Positions 44,769-53,453 of a stretch of 64,000 nt of DNA are shown here, in pieces. The DNA lies in the NCBI RefSeq assembly GCF_003966225.1, contig NZ_RXNU01000003.1, positions 124,001 to 188,000 on the forward strand, read 5' to 3'. Within the stretch, counting starts at the first letter, position 1, and every line of letters begins with the position of its first letter. The DNA comes from Shewanella canadensis. GTDB taxonomy: Bacteria; Pseudomonadota; Gammaproteobacteria; Enterobacterales; Shewanellaceae. Under the pieces are notes generated by a model. It was not told where the DNA came from and made no database searches. It worked only from the letters and a program-made list of their open reading frames with translations. The translations under genes and the position numbers were made by a program.

Positions 44769-46691
44769 GTGAGCTCAAGTCAGGCTGAATTAGCGGGCAG
44801 TGTGAATTCAACAAAACAGTGGGAAAGTGATATGACAGCATCGGTACCTGTAAAATCTCACGATAGCCAAGCCCTCGATAGCCGAGCTATCCCCGCCTTA
44901 TTATATGATGCCGCACTGCCACTTAATGGAGCATTAGTGATCGCCGTGGGTCAGTATTCATCAAGAGGTGTGAAGCCGGTAAATGAAGATGCCATCGGGA
45001 TCCGTATTCCCGATGGTTTGATGCTGACCACCAAAGGCGCCGTGACGGTTATCTGTGATGGTGTGAGCGCTGCAGAGGCCGCAGAGCAAGCAAGCTCGAT
45101 CAGTGTGAGTAACTTTATCACCGATTACTATTCCACACCTGACAGCTGGAGTGTAAAAAAGTCCAGCTCACAGGTGATCACCGCGTTGAATCGTTGGTTA
45201 TTCGGTTTGGGACAAGATTATCGAGAGGCGCATCGGGGCTATGTCTGCACTTTTACCTCGCTCATCTTTAAGTCTTGCACCGCGCACTTGCTACATGTGG
45301 GGGATTCGAGAGCTTACCGGTACAGAGCTGGAAAGCTTGAGAGATTGAGTCGAGACCATGTCACTGTGCTGGGATCTGATAAGCGCTATTTGGCAAGAGC
45401 CCTGGGTTTAGATGTGAAACTTGATGTTGATTATAGAAAGCTGGATATGAAGGTGGGCGATCTCTACCTGCTAACCACGGATGGTATTCATGATGTGGTC
45501 AGTGATGTGGAAATGTGCTCCCGGATAACCGCTTTTAATCGACAATGGCAACGAGGGATTCAGCCAGTTGACCCTACGGACTCGAGTCACTTCGATGAGT
45601 TTTGTCGGCAACTTAGTCATGATGCAATCACACTGGGCAGCACGGATAATGTCAGCTGTCAGCTGCTCTTAATTGAACGTTTGCCGACTCAAAACATCGA
45701 TGATCTTTATCAGCAACTCTCTATACTGCCTTTTCCACCGCCATTGAAAGAGGGGATGAAGTTAGACGGCTACCTTATCGAGAAAGTATTGCATCAGAGC
45801 CAGCGCAGTCAGGTCTATCAGGTGACTAACGAGCTGGGGGAACATCGCTGTATCAAAACCCCCTCGGTGAATTATGTTGATGACGCCGCATACATAGAAC
45901 GTTTCATGCTGGAAAGCTGGATTGGACATAGGATCAATAGCCCAAACGTGGTCAAATTACTCGATAGGGACAGGCCTAAGTCTTCGCTCTACTATGTGAG
46001 TGAATACCTTAAAGGCATGCCATTGAGCCTCTGGATCGACCGAAACCCTAATTCATCGGTACAAGAGGTATTGGTGTTATTAAGGCAGATAGAGGCTGGT
46101 GTCAGGGCATTTCATCGCAAGGAGACGATACATCAAGACCTTAAGCCGGATAATATTTTATTGACCTATGAAGGCCAGATTAAAGTTATCGATTTTGGTT
46201 CCTGCCATATCAAGGGGATCGCCGAGATAGCTACCCCACTACAAAGAGATATCATTCTAGGGACGGCTGATTACTCTGCACCGGAAAGCGTTTTGGGTTA
46301 CAGAGTCTCCAACAGCGCCGATCTTTTCTCTCTGGCGGTGATAGCCTTTGAGATGTTAACGGGACAACTGCCATTCAAAGGAAAATTAGCTCAGTGTCAC
46401 AGCAAGCGTGATTACCAGAAATTACGTTACATTCCTTGTTATGAGCTCAACCCTATGATCCCGCTGTGGATGGACCCAGTGATAAAGCAAGCCTTGAGTA
46501 TCGACCCCGACCAGAGACAAGGTGATACCAGTGAATTTTTATATGAGCTTAGTCAGCCCATCAATTCGATGAATAAAAAGGCGGCTAAATTTGATCTGTC
46601 TTTGTCTCTGCTCGATAGAAATCCGCTTCGTTTCTGGCAAGGGTTAACGGTCTTTTTTGGCTTAACCAGCTTACTGCTGTTATTAAGGTAA
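44769..46691 (+). CDS. PP2C phosphatase-Ser/Thr kinase fusion with C-terminal anchor
   Basis: 640 residues. N-terminal PP2C phosphatase (about 55-300): S-R-G-x-K-P-V-N-E-D-A, V-I-C-D-G-V-S, H-V-G-D-S-R-A-Y-R, T-T-D-G-I-H-D and S-T-D-N-V-S, so metal-binding aspartates are present. C-terminal protein kinase (about 330-610): catalytic H-Q-D-L-K-P-D-N (about 453-460), I-D-F-G-S, A-P-E. The glycine loop is degenerate (L-H-Q-S-Q-R-S-Q-V-Y), but the lysine in C-I-K-T is kept. A final hydrophobic stretch anchors it in the membrane. Such fusions recur next to nitrate transporters; the target is unknown. GTG start, 7 bp after the transporter gene. Confidence 0.9.
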   Translation: MSSSQAELAGSVNSTKQWESDMTASVPVKSHDSQALDSRAIPALLYDAALPLNGALVIAVGQYSSRGVKPVNEDAIGIRIPDGLMLTTKGAVTVICDGVSAAEAAEQASSISVSNFITDYYSTPDSWSVKKSSSQVITALNRWLFGLGQDYREAHRGYVCTFTSLIFKSCTAHLLHVGDSRAYRYRAGKLERLSRDHVTVLGSDKRYLARALGLDVKLDVDYRKLDMKVGDLYLLTTDGIHDVVSDVEMCSRITAFNRQWQRGIQPVDPTDSSHFDEFCRQLSHDAITLGSTDNVSCQLLLIERLPTQNIDDLYQQLSILPFPPPLKEGMKLDGYLIEKVLHQSQRSQVYQVTNELGEHRCIKTPSVNYVDDAAYIERFMLESWIGHRINSPNVVKLLDRDRPKSSLYYVSEYLKGMPLSLWIDRNPNSSVQEVLVLLRQIEAGVRAFHRKETIHQDLKPDNILLTYEGQIKVIDFGSCHIKGIAEIATPLQRDIILGTADYSAPESVLGYRVSNSADLFSLAVIAFEMLTGQLPFKGKLAQCHSKRDYQKLRYIPCYELNPMIPLWMDPVIKQALSIDPDQRQGDTSEFLYELSQPINSMNKKAAKFDLSLSLLDRNPLRFWQGLTVFFGLTSLLLLLR

Positions 46692-46720
46692 TTAGCCGCG
46701 AAGCCTGTCAGCTGTCATCT

Positions 46721-47152
46721 TCAATTGGATGAGAGGGTGTCCTTAAGTCCTGCCAGTAGCGCCCCATAAATAGGGTTACAGAAATCGGCGACCTCATTTT
46801 CATTTTCAGACTCGTAGGTCGAGCTCCACTCAACCTGCGTGCCTTGTTCGGACTCGGTGAGTTTCACAACACCGACATAGTTATCCACCGCAGAGCTGGA
46901 TACTGGGCCTGGTCCATCATCGATACTGTAAGAAAAAGTAAATGCATCGGCATCGAGACTGAGTAAAGTTTCATGAAACATATCATTCAGCACTCTTTTT
47001 GCGCCTACTTCATCTCCATTTTTATCGCCAACTTTAGCCACTGAGGTAATAACCTGTGGGGCCCAGGACATATCATGAAAATCGCAGATCGTTTTCCATA
47101 CTGTTTTGATTGGAGATTTTATCTCTATCTTGTTGTAACAAGTACCCATCAT
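46721..47152 (-). CDS. SRPBCC-family (polyketide cyclase-like) protein
   Basis: A 143-residue START/Bet v1-like hydrophobic-pocket protein: I-E-I-K-S-P-I-K-T-V-W-K-T-I-C-D-F at the N-terminus, W-A-P-Q-V near 30, and the long C-terminal helix (P-I-Y-G-A-L-L-A-G-L-K). Ligand unknown. AAGGA lies before the start codons. It diverges from the TPR lipoprotein gene, with an operator-like inverted repeat in between. Confidence 0.83.
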   Translation of the reverse strand: MMGTCYNKIEIKSPIKTVWKTICDFHDMSWAPQVITSVAKVGDKNGDEVGAKRVLNDMFHETLLSLDADAFTFSYSIDDGPGPVSSSAVDNYVGVVKLTESEQGTQVEWSSTYESENENEVADFCNPIYGALLAGLKDTLSSN

Positions 47153-47271
47153 CTTTTCCTTTGTGTGTTTCGAAACTGAAAGGGTACTTTTAAATATAGA
47201 TGAGATTTTGTTGAAGCTAACGGCTTTAGGGATTGATAAGGGAATAATGGTTGGCTAAATTTGAATCAACC

Positions 47272-47300
47272 TTGTCTTTACTATACTGTAATAAAGACAA
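47272..47300. promoter_or_regulatory. Operator-like inverted repeat in divergent promoter region
   Basis: Perfect 9-bp arms TTGTCTTTA (47272-47280) and TAAAGACAA (47292-47300), 11-bp centre containing TATACTGTAA. It lies between the divergent SRPBCC and TPR lipoprotein genes. No regulator can be named. Confidence 0.5.
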
Positions 47301-47432
47301 TATAAGTCAATGCTTTATTATTGTGAGTTGATAAATGTATGAACCACACGATGGCGGCTATTTTAAAGTGAGCACTAATCTCTTTGTGAAAAAGTGCTGT
47401 GTGAAAAAGAAAATATAATAAGGAGTTGTATC

Positions 47433-48605
47433 ATGAAACGGATTTTACAACGTGTCGTCCCGGTCATTGCCGCTTTGATGTTAATGACGGCATGTTCGAG
47501 TAACATTTCATCCGCTAGCTCACCCAAACCCGTTATGCCACAGATGAATGATGGCCTGTTTGTATCTAAAAGTGATGAGACTCCAGTTCCCACTCTCGAG
47601 CGTTTAATGGCGCTGACGTCGGAACAGAGAGAAGATCTTCACCAGTTTGTTCGCCGCGAGGATATTGCTCAGTTACCCAAAAACAAGCAAGTGCGTGAGT
47701 ATTTGCTTACTAAGCTGGTCAACTTTAATTACGAGGGAATGAATCACCCTGCAAGTGTCGCGCTCGCAAAAGGGAGCGGCAACTGCATGACATTGGCGAT
47801 CTTGACCTATGCAGTGGCCAGAGAGTTGGGTGTCAAAGCCGTGTTTCAGGTGATGCATACACAGCCTATGTTGCTGGAGGTTACCTCGGATCTAGCGGTA
47901 ACTTCAGATCATGTCCGTACGTTTCTCTATGAAGATGATTCTGATAATAAGGGGTTTACTTTTTCGGGACGTAGTTATGTTGTTTTTGATTACTTTTCGG
48001 ATAGATATGATAGAGGAGGAAAGAAGATTGGTGAGCAGCAATTTATCGGTATGCTCTATCGAAATCTTGCAGCCGATGCTCTGTTAGATGGAGAGCTTAA
48101 TCGGGCCTTTGCTCTGTTAAAAGCAGGAGTTCAATATACCCAAGAGTATGCGCCACTGCTGAATATGTTGGCAATCGTTCATCGCCGCGCAGGGGATGAT
48201 GAAACGGCTAAAGAGTTTTATCGATACGCGTTAAATGTCTCAGAGTCTAAGATCACTCTTTTGAATAACTATCACTACCTATTAACCATGAATGGGGAGG
48301 TAGAGGCTGCTGAACGAGTGAAGTCACAGCTATTGGCTCTCGAAGACACGAGCCCCTATGGTTGGTATTTAATGGGAAAGGAGGCCCTGGATGAGGGGGA
48401 TAATCAGAGTGCTAAAATTTACCTGAAAAAGTTTCTACATAATACCCCTTATTACCACAGGGCATATTTTGATCTGGCCAAGGCACAATATGCCCTTGGC
48501 GAGTCGGCCGCCGCAAAAAGCTCATTATCTCAGGCACTCTCTTATGCCGAGTTGCCTGAAAGTCAAAGGCAGTATCAAGCTAAGCTCACTTGGTTAAATC
48601 AATAA
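47433..48605 (+). CDS. Lipoprotein with transglutaminase-like and TPR domains
   Basis: About 390 residues. Lipobox M-T-A-C (Cys about 21). Residues about 80-200 look like a transglutaminase-like domain, with G-S-G-N-C-M-T-L-A-I-L carrying the candidate nucleophile Cys. From about 215 onward there are tetratricopeptide-type helical repeats. It may process or bind envelope proteins; I know no named homologue. The ATG at 47433 has AAGGAG before it; the open frame from 47394 lacks this. Confidence 0.82.
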   Translation: MKRILQRVVPVIAALMLMTACSSNISSASSPKPVMPQMNDGLFVSKSDETPVPTLERLMALTSEQREDLHQFVRREDIAQLPKNKQVREYLLTKLVNFNYEGMNHPASVALAKGSGNCMTLAILTYAVARELGVKAVFQVMHTQPMLLEVTSDLAVTSDHVRTFLYEDDSDNKGFTFSGRSYVVFDYFSDRYDRGGKKIGEQQFIGMLYRNLAADALLDGELNRAFALLKAGVQYTQEYAPLLNMLAIVHRRAGDDETAKEFYRYALNVSESKITLLNNYHYLLTMNGEVEAAERVKSQLLALEDTSPYGWYLMGKEALDEGDNQSAKIYLKKFLHNTPYYHRAYFDLAKAQYALGESAAAKSSLSQALSYAELPESQRQYQAKLTWLNQ

Positions 48606-49104
48606 TGATTGAATAACTACGATGCTTTATATCTCCACTTTAAAGATGAGTAGGAAGAGAAGTGTAATGAGTCAAAGCTCTAAAGGTGAACACATAGTCT
48701 CTTCTTCTTGTCATGCGAATGGGTGATGACATGTGTGGTATTACATGAGCTAATTTTATCTTACCATTTGTATTAAATGGGTTTATCTGAAATTTACCTC
48801 TTTCTATGTAGCGCTTTAGTCTAGTTGAGTGGTCGAGAACGATCCTTTCGGTTACTTTGCTTTCATACTCCTGACGGATGCTCTCTCGATTAGATCAAGG
48901 GATACTTACTGACAATCAATGATATTGGACGGAGTGGGCTAGTTGAAAAGTGTTTGGATTAACGAATATGAATGAACTTGTTAAGTTCGCAAAAAATCCA
49001 CTTTTATGTGAAATTTGTAGCTAGATTTGTTGTCTTAATGTAGCTTGTGTTGTTACTGGCCTGATTTGTGTTAACTGCCTATTTTGTTGCATGGAGTGCG
49101 ATTA
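48606..49104. other. Intergenic region upstream of the LuxR-type gene
   Basis: About 500 bp without a convincing gene. AT-rich and long, as often seen before CsgD-type regulators that integrate many inputs. No defined operator or hairpin seen. Confidence 0.4.
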
Positions 49105-49740
49105 ATGTTCAAAGTTACCCACTGGGTTGTCATTTCCCGTTCTCAACTTTTATGTGATCTACTCGAAACCCGCTGGCCCCAGGAATTTTTAGTCAAATTG
49201 TACAGTATCAGGCCTGAGTCGCTCGAATGTCAGCTGAGGGAGACGCAGTCATCCTTAGTCATTATTGATCTTGCCTCGATAGATGTGCAGGTCGCCTATC
49301 AACTGCAGCGGCACATAGAGCGTGAGCACCCTGGCCTTAAAGTGGTTTTTATCCACTTCCCAAAACAGTTAGACCTTAAATTTTTAATTAACTCCTCGGT
49401 GACGGCGGGTGCTTTTTATAATGATCTGTCTTTGGAAGCGATTGGAAAGGAGTTAAGCAATATTCTCAGGGGCAGGAGTTATATTCCTGCTGAGTTGAGC
49501 GTTTGCACCAGTGACGAAGAGGTCAGTCATGAAGAGAGTGAAAGCCTGACGATCCGCGAGCGTGAGGTGTTACAGGCACTGCTTTCGGGTAGTACCAATG
49601 TCGATATCGCCAATCAACTCTTTGTCAGTGAAAGTACGATTAAAACTCACCTCTATAGAGCATTCAGAAAAATTGGTGTGTCCAGTAGAGGGCAAGCCAT
49701 CGCTTGGGCTCAGACCCACCTCCATGAGGTTCATGCTTGA
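49105..49740 (+). CDS. LuxR-family regulator, CsgD-like
   Basis: A 211-residue protein with an N-terminal receiver-like half lacking the usual phospho-acceptor surroundings, and a C-terminal LuxR/FixJ helix-turn-helix (L-T-I-R-E-R-E-V-L-Q-A-L-L...V-S-E-S-T-I-K-T-H-L-Y-R-A-F-R-K-I-G-V). The layout matches CsgD/VpsT-like regulators of biofilm and matrix genes. No curli genes are in the window. The ATG at 49105 has GGAGTG before it. A strong terminator follows. Confidence 0.86.
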   Translation: MFKVTHWVVISRSQLLCDLLETRWPQEFLVKLYSIRPESLECQLRETQSSLVIIDLASIDVQVAYQLQRHIEREHPGLKVVFIHFPKQLDLKFLINSSVTAGAFYNDLSLEAIGKELSNILRGRSYIPAELSVCTSDEEVSHEESESLTIREREVLQALLSGSTNVDIANQLFVSESTIKTHLYRAFRKIGVSSRGQAIAWAQTHLHEVHA

Positions 49741-49769
49741 TATAGTGCATACCAAAACGACCTCGAAAT

Positions 49770-49801
49770 GCAGGAAAGTGACGACTTTCCTGCTTTTTTT
49801 T
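49770..49801 (+). terminator. Rho-independent terminator
   Basis: 10-bp perfect stem GCAGGAAAGT (49770-49779) with its complement (49784-49793), loop GACG, then eight T. Confidence 0.93.
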
Positions 49802-49898
49802 GTCTCGAAAATGGTGATAAAGCTTAATGATGATCTGAAAAAGGATAAGCAATATTAAATGGCGGGAGTTACTAGTGAATAGTTGCGTGACTATACAG

Positions 49899-49916
49899 TT
49901 GTGTACTTGTTGTGTA
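49899..49916. promoter_or_regulatory. Direct TTGTGTA repeats upstream of the secreted protein gene
   Basis: TTGTGTA at 49899-49905 and again at 49910-49916, one helical turn apart, about 65-80 bp before the gene at 49979. The same half-site makes up the palindrome at the promoter of the nearby TetR-type gene, so that regulator may act here too. Confidence 0.42.
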
Positions 49917-49978
49917 TACTTGCACACTCTTATTTACTCTTAGGGTAAATATTCACCGTTTAAGTTGAGGTTTTTAAG

Positions 49979-50332
49979 ATGGTTAAGTCACTAACGGCTA
50001 TTTTTAGCATGCTGATATTATATTTTGGCACCACCGTTTCTTTTGAATCTAATGCCGCGACAGTCGGCTGTGAACGGGCGGGTGGGGTTAAATGTCAATA
50101 TGTGAGCCCTAAACGTGTAAAAAGAGGGGCCGTGATTGTTGTTCCTAAGACTCATCGCCATTATCGCTCTTATCATTCTCCTATGTTAACGGCTTTGGGA
50201 ATTGCCATCATTTTGGATGCTGCGGGTAATGCGGTAACTGAAAAGGGACAGCAGGTTGTTGTACTGGGTGAGGGTAATGAAGTCAGTAATGTGTATGAGA
50301 AAGATGGCACTGTTTACTTGATTAAAGCCTAG
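49979..50332 (+). CDS. Small exported hypothetical protein
   Basis: A 117-residue product with a signal peptide (about 1-27), a pair of cysteines soon after (C-E-R-A-G-G-V-K-C), a basic His/Arg/Tyr-rich middle (H-R-H-Y-R-S-Y-H) and a short hydrophobic stretch near 80. I do not recognise the family. A 51-residue membrane peptide frame follows within 9 bp. Confidence 0.65.
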   Translation: MVKSLTAIFSMLILYFGTTVSFESNAATVGCERAGGVKCQYVSPKRVKRGAVIVVPKTHRHYRSYHSPMLTALGIAIILDAAGNAVTEKGQQVVVLGEGNEVSNVYEKDGTVYLIKA

Positions 50333-50341
50333 GGTACGGTG

Positions 50342-50497
50342 ATGAAAAGTACCAATGAGTTTACGCGTAATCTCGGGACTCTCGATACGCTGCTCACGAT
50401 TTCATTGGCTATTTTGACTATGGGTGGTGGATTTACACTACTGACCATCTATGGCGATCAAGATTCCCTATGGGGCATATTAGCTCTGCTAACTTGA
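50342..50497 (+). CDS. Small membrane protein, 51 residues
   Basis: An open frame from ATG to TGA, 9 bp after the preceding gene, with AGGG eight bases upstream. The peptide has a charged N-terminus, a transmembrane-like segment (about residues 17-37, L-L-T-I-S-L-A-I-L-T-M-G-G-G) and a short hydrophobic tail. It is probably cotranslated with the exported protein upstream. Too short for routine gene finding; family unknown. Confidence 0.5.
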   Translation: MKSTNEFTRNLGTLDTLLTISLAILTMGGGFTLLTIYGDQDSLWGILALLT

Positions 50498-50547
50498 TAC
50501 TTAGAGATAAATGGGCGAGTTTCAAACTGCGCCCAGAGATGTTGGTA

Positions 50548-50961
50548 CTAGGCCTTTTGAACTCTCTCTGTATTTAAGAAGTCAAACCCTTGCTTGAGGA
50601 AAGAGAACTCTTCAACATCAGGCAGATTTTGTACAGCTTTGAACATCTGCTCAAAGGCGGAGTCTATCATGAGTCTATCGGCCAGTTTCAGGTAGTTGTA
50701 GACAACAGGGCGCAATACAACGGTAAAATCACCGGTTAATTCTTTATATCTTTGCTCTTCAATCGCACATGTATTTTGCACCAGCTCACGCATGCATAGT
50801 GCGGCAAGCAGAGAGTTTTTATCACTGAAGGATTGATATTGAGCCGCTCGTGAATACCCAGCCTTCTTATGAACATCTGACATGTTCAGTGCTATCATTC
50901 CATGTTCTCTAATCAGATCGGTGGCGGCATTAAGTAATGCGGTTTCTTTGGCGGTCAGCAT
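50548..50961 (-). CDS. TetR-like regulator, short form
   Basis: 137 residues: a TetR-type helix-turn-helix N-terminus (A-A-T-D-L-I-R-E-H-G, then M-S-D-V-H-K-K-A-G-Y-S-R-A-A-Q-Y-Q-S-F-S-D-K) and a short helical C-terminal part. Usual TetR proteins have about 190-210 residues, so the ligand and dimer region is reduced or truncated. A perfect 14-bp palindrome lies 66 bp upstream of its start and may be its own operator. Confidence 0.75.
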   Translation of the reverse strand: MLTAKETALLNAATDLIREHGMIALNMSDVHKKAGYSRAAQYQSFSDKNSLLAALCMRELVQNTCAIEEQRYKELTGDFTVVLRPVVYNYLKLADRLMIDSAFEQMFKAVQNLPDVEEFSFLKQGFDFLNTERVQKA

Positions 50962-51026
50962 GGTGTTATCCCGGAAAAATTTTATCCATTAAATGCCTAT
51001 CCAGAACCCTTGTCAATATATATGTA

Positions 51027-51040
51027 TACACAATTGTGTA
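51027..51040. promoter_or_regulatory. 14-bp palindrome, probable TetR operator
   Basis: TACACAATTGTGTA, perfectly symmetric, just upstream of the TetR-like gene. Half-site TTGTGTA recurs twice before the exported-protein gene at 49979. Confidence 0.6.
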
Positions 51041-51266
51041 ACTGTTGTTTTCTTGTTTAATCGCTGTTGTTTTCGTGGGTTCGGTTGTCGTTGATTGTAA
51101 TTAATTGTTCGTTTAGCCAGCAAGTTCAGTCAGATATAATACCAAATCCTGGATTCGCATATACTAAGTGGATTATTTTAAGAAAGATGAATCTAGTGTG
51201 CTATTGATCATAAATCCTTAAATATAGGTATACTTCTATTATTCCCATCGAGTCGAGGACATTATA

Positions 51267-51623
51267 GTGGCCGAAGAAACCATATTCAGTAAAATTATTC
51301 GTCGTGAAATCCCTGCAGATATCTTGTTTCAGGATGATTTAGTCACCGCTTTTCGTGATATCAGTGCACAAGCACCGAGCCACATCTTAATTATACCTAA
51401 CCATCTAATTCCAAGCGTGAATGAAGTTAAAGCATCAGATGAGAAAGCGTTGGGCCGCATGGTGACTGTTGCTGCTAAGTTAGCCGCGGAGGAGGGGATC
51501 GCAGAAGATGGCTACCGCTTGATTATGAACTGTAATAAACATGCCGGACAGGAGGTGTTTCATATACATATGCATCTGCTTGGCGGTGAGCCTTTAGGCC
51601 GTATGTTGAATCCTGACAGATAA
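51267..51623 (+). CDS. hinT: HIT-family purine nucleoside phosphoramidase
   Basis: A 118-residue Hin[15 protein letters not shown] at the start, H-I-L-I-I-P-N-H, and the histidine triad H-I-H-M-H-L-L-G-G near the C-terminus. It hydrolyses AMP-lysine and similar phosphoramidates in the cytoplasm. GTG start with GAGGA upstream. In E. coli hinT is near ycfL and thiK, and the same three genes occur here, with other genes between them. Confidence 0.95.
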   Translation: MAEETIFSKIIRREIPADILFQDDLVTAFRDISAQAPSHILIIPNHLIPSVNEVKASDEKALGRMVTVAAKLAAEEGIAEDGYRLIMNCNKHAGQEVFHIHMHLLGGEPLGRMLNPDR

Positions 51624-51639
51624 TGGTGAGTACGGAGTC

Positions 51640-52644
51640 ATGAAGGTTAATCCTGAGTTTTTCCCCTTAACGCAAATTGCGACTCGTTTCGTCGATCAAC
51701 TTGCGCAGTGTCGTCGTCTCAATCTGACCGTGCATGAGGCGAGTGAGCACCATGTATTGATAGAGCTGCCCTATAGCAGTGAATTGATTGGTTATCCCGA
51801 TACCGGCGTTATCCATGGTGGTGTGATCACAACCTTGATGGATACGGCGAGTGGCAGTGCCGTAGTCTGTTCTATCTATGATCACTATCAGAGTTTAGAG
51901 CTATCACCGACTCTGGATTTGCGGGTCGATTACATGAAACCGGCACAGCCCAATAAGCCTGTGTATGGTTTTGCCGAGTGCTATAAAATATCGTCGAGTG
52001 TGGCCTTTACGCGTGCTATCGCGTACCAAGATTCTATCGATGATCCGATTGCTCATGCCGTCGGTTCATTTATGCGGATAAGTCCTGAGATGATAGGCGA
52101 TAATTTTCGCCAGGCGTTGCTGGGCAAGACAAGTGAGCAGCCTAGGAATGTTTCGCTTCAGGCACAATCTCAAAGCCAGAACGAAACACACACTCCCGAA
52201 CGTTCAGCCTTGTTAGACGTAAAGGAGATAGTTAAGCAGGCCACCGAGCTCAATGACTTCAGTCATCTGTTAGCGCATGTTCCCTATACCAACTTTATCG
52301 GTATGGCTGTCGAGCGTTTCGGTGATGAGTTGGTGTTCAGGTTACCCGCAAAGGATGACAATATCGGTAACCCGACCCTGCCTGCTATTCATGGTGGCGT
52401 GATTGCCGGATTTATGGAGATGTCAGCGATTGTTCAGTTGATGGTATTTATGAATACCTCAAAAGTCCCTAAGGTTGTTGATTTTTCTATCGATTATTTA
52501 AGGGCTGGTTACCATAAAGATACGTTTGCCGAATGTAAAATCACGCGACAGGGTCGCAGGGTGGCTAACGTTAGCATCGATTGTTGGCAGACAAGCAGGA
52601 AGAAGCTTATCGCTACGGCGCGGGCACACTTCTTGATTGATTAA
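51640..52644 (+). CDS. Double-hotdog PaaI-like thioesterase
   Basis: 334 residues with two hotdog domains in tandem. Each has the PaaI-type motif: I-H-G-G-V-I-T-T-L-M-D (about 61-71) and I-H-G-G-V-I-A-G-F-M-E (about 248-258), followed by the strands with L-D-L-R-V-D-Y-M-K-P and V-D-F-S-I-D-Y-L-R. The usual PaaI catalytic Asp is at D71 in the first copy and replaced by Glu in the second. Tandem fusion may form an asymmetric active site. Substrate unknown. 16 bp after hinT, cotranscribed. Confidence 0.85.
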   Translation: MKVNPEFFPLTQIATRFVDQLAQCRRLNLTVHEASEHHVLIELPYSSELIGYPDTGVIHGGVITTLMDTASGSAVVCSIYDHYQSLELSPTLDLRVDYMKPAQPNKPVYGFAECYKISSSVAFTRAIAYQDSIDDPIAHAVGSFMRISPEMIGDNFRQALLGKTSEQPRNVSLQAQSQSQNETHTPERSALLDVKEIVKQATELNDFSHLLAHVPYTNFIGMAVERFGDELVFRLPAKDDNIGNPTLPAIHGGVIAGFMEMSAIVQLMVFMNTSKVPKVVDFSIDYLRAGYHKDTFAECKITRQGRRVANVSIDCWQTSRKKLIATARAHFLID

Positions 52645-52705
52645 TTTCAAAACAGATAACTTTGATTGGAGCCGTATTGCTTCTGTGACAGAGAGAAAAT
52701 TTACG

Positions 52706-53095
52706 ATGAAAAAAACAGTATTGGCATTTGCCGCAGCGCTTGTACTCACCGCCTGTGCCCCACATACCTCAGGTATCATGGGAAGCTCGACCGGTGAGGT
52801 AAGAGTCGACAACCGAAGCTTTGCTAGTGAAGTGAGTGTCGATAAGATACAGGCTCGTCAGCAGGGTGACCTACTGCAGGGCTCGGGGATCATACAGAGT
52901 AAGGTTGCCACCGATCTGCGTCTTCAATATAAGTTCACCTGGTATGATGCCAGCGGGTTTACCTTAGAAGATGAAGCGAGTGCCTGGAAATCATTAAAAC
53001 TCCACGGAAAACAACGCATGCAGGTGACGGCGCTTGCCCCGAATGCCAATGCGATAAGGTATGAGCTCTACGTGAGAAAAGCTTTCTCTAATTAA
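52706..53095 (+). CDS. ycfL: YcfL-family (DUF1425) lipoprotein
   Basis: About 129 residues; lipobox L-T-A-C (Cys about 15), then V-R-V-D-N-R-S-F-A, Y-K-F-T-W-Y-D-A-S-G and a C-terminal Y-E-L-Y-V-R-K, matching YcfL/DUF1425. In E. coli it neighbours lpoB and hinT, suggesting an envelope role; direct function unknown. The ATG at 52706 starts the signal peptide; the longer frame overlaps the thioesterase gene. Confidence 0.85.
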   Translation: MKKTVLAFAAALVLTACAPHTSGIMGSSTGEVRVDNRSFASEVSVDKIQARQQGDLLQGSGIIQSKVATDLRLQYKFTWYDASGFTLEDEASAWKSLKLHGKQRMQVTALAPNANAIRYELYVRKAFSN

Positions 53096-53180
53096 GCCTC
53101 CTTTTTCGCGCTCATTCAGGTGTGCTAATCGGGTGCTTTAATCGGTTAGCATCATGTTAATGTCGCTTCCTATTTTACAA

Positions 53181-53208
53181 AAAACGTCAGCATCGCTGAC
53201 GTTTTTTT
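53181..53208 (+). terminator. Terminator of the hinT-ycfL unit
   Basis: Perfect 11-bp stem AAAACGTCAGC / GCTGACGTTTT (53181-53191, 53195-53205) followed by more T. Confidence 0.92.
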
Positions 53209-53271
53209 ATGAAAATTCACTTAATGATGACATAAGTATGTCAATTACTTGTTTATCTCATGTATACTTGC

Positions 53272-53378
53272 CGGCGCCAAGGGGTGATGCCGTGCTGATA
53301 ATGTTAGTGCCGTGTCTGAGATGTCATAAGACAAACCCTTTGAACCTGATCCGGCTAATACCGGCGTAGGAATGGGCC
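53272..53378 (+). ncRNA. TPP (thi-box) riboswitch
   Basis: All hallmark blocks are present in order: GGGGTG (from 53281), a variable arm, CTGAGA (53316-53321), ACCCTTTGAACCTGATCCGG (from 53335), TAATACCGG and CGTAGGAA. It lies 76 bp before the TonB-receptor gene. A 6-bp hairpin (GTACAA/TTGTAC) follows near 53390; there is no T-run, so control is more likely at translation. Confidence 0.97.
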
Positions 53379-53453
53379 AAAAGTACAATTGTATTTGTAC
53401 AACCTTTCTCGCTTTTCCAGTTGCCGGATCTCAAAATATTAATTTGGGGTCCT

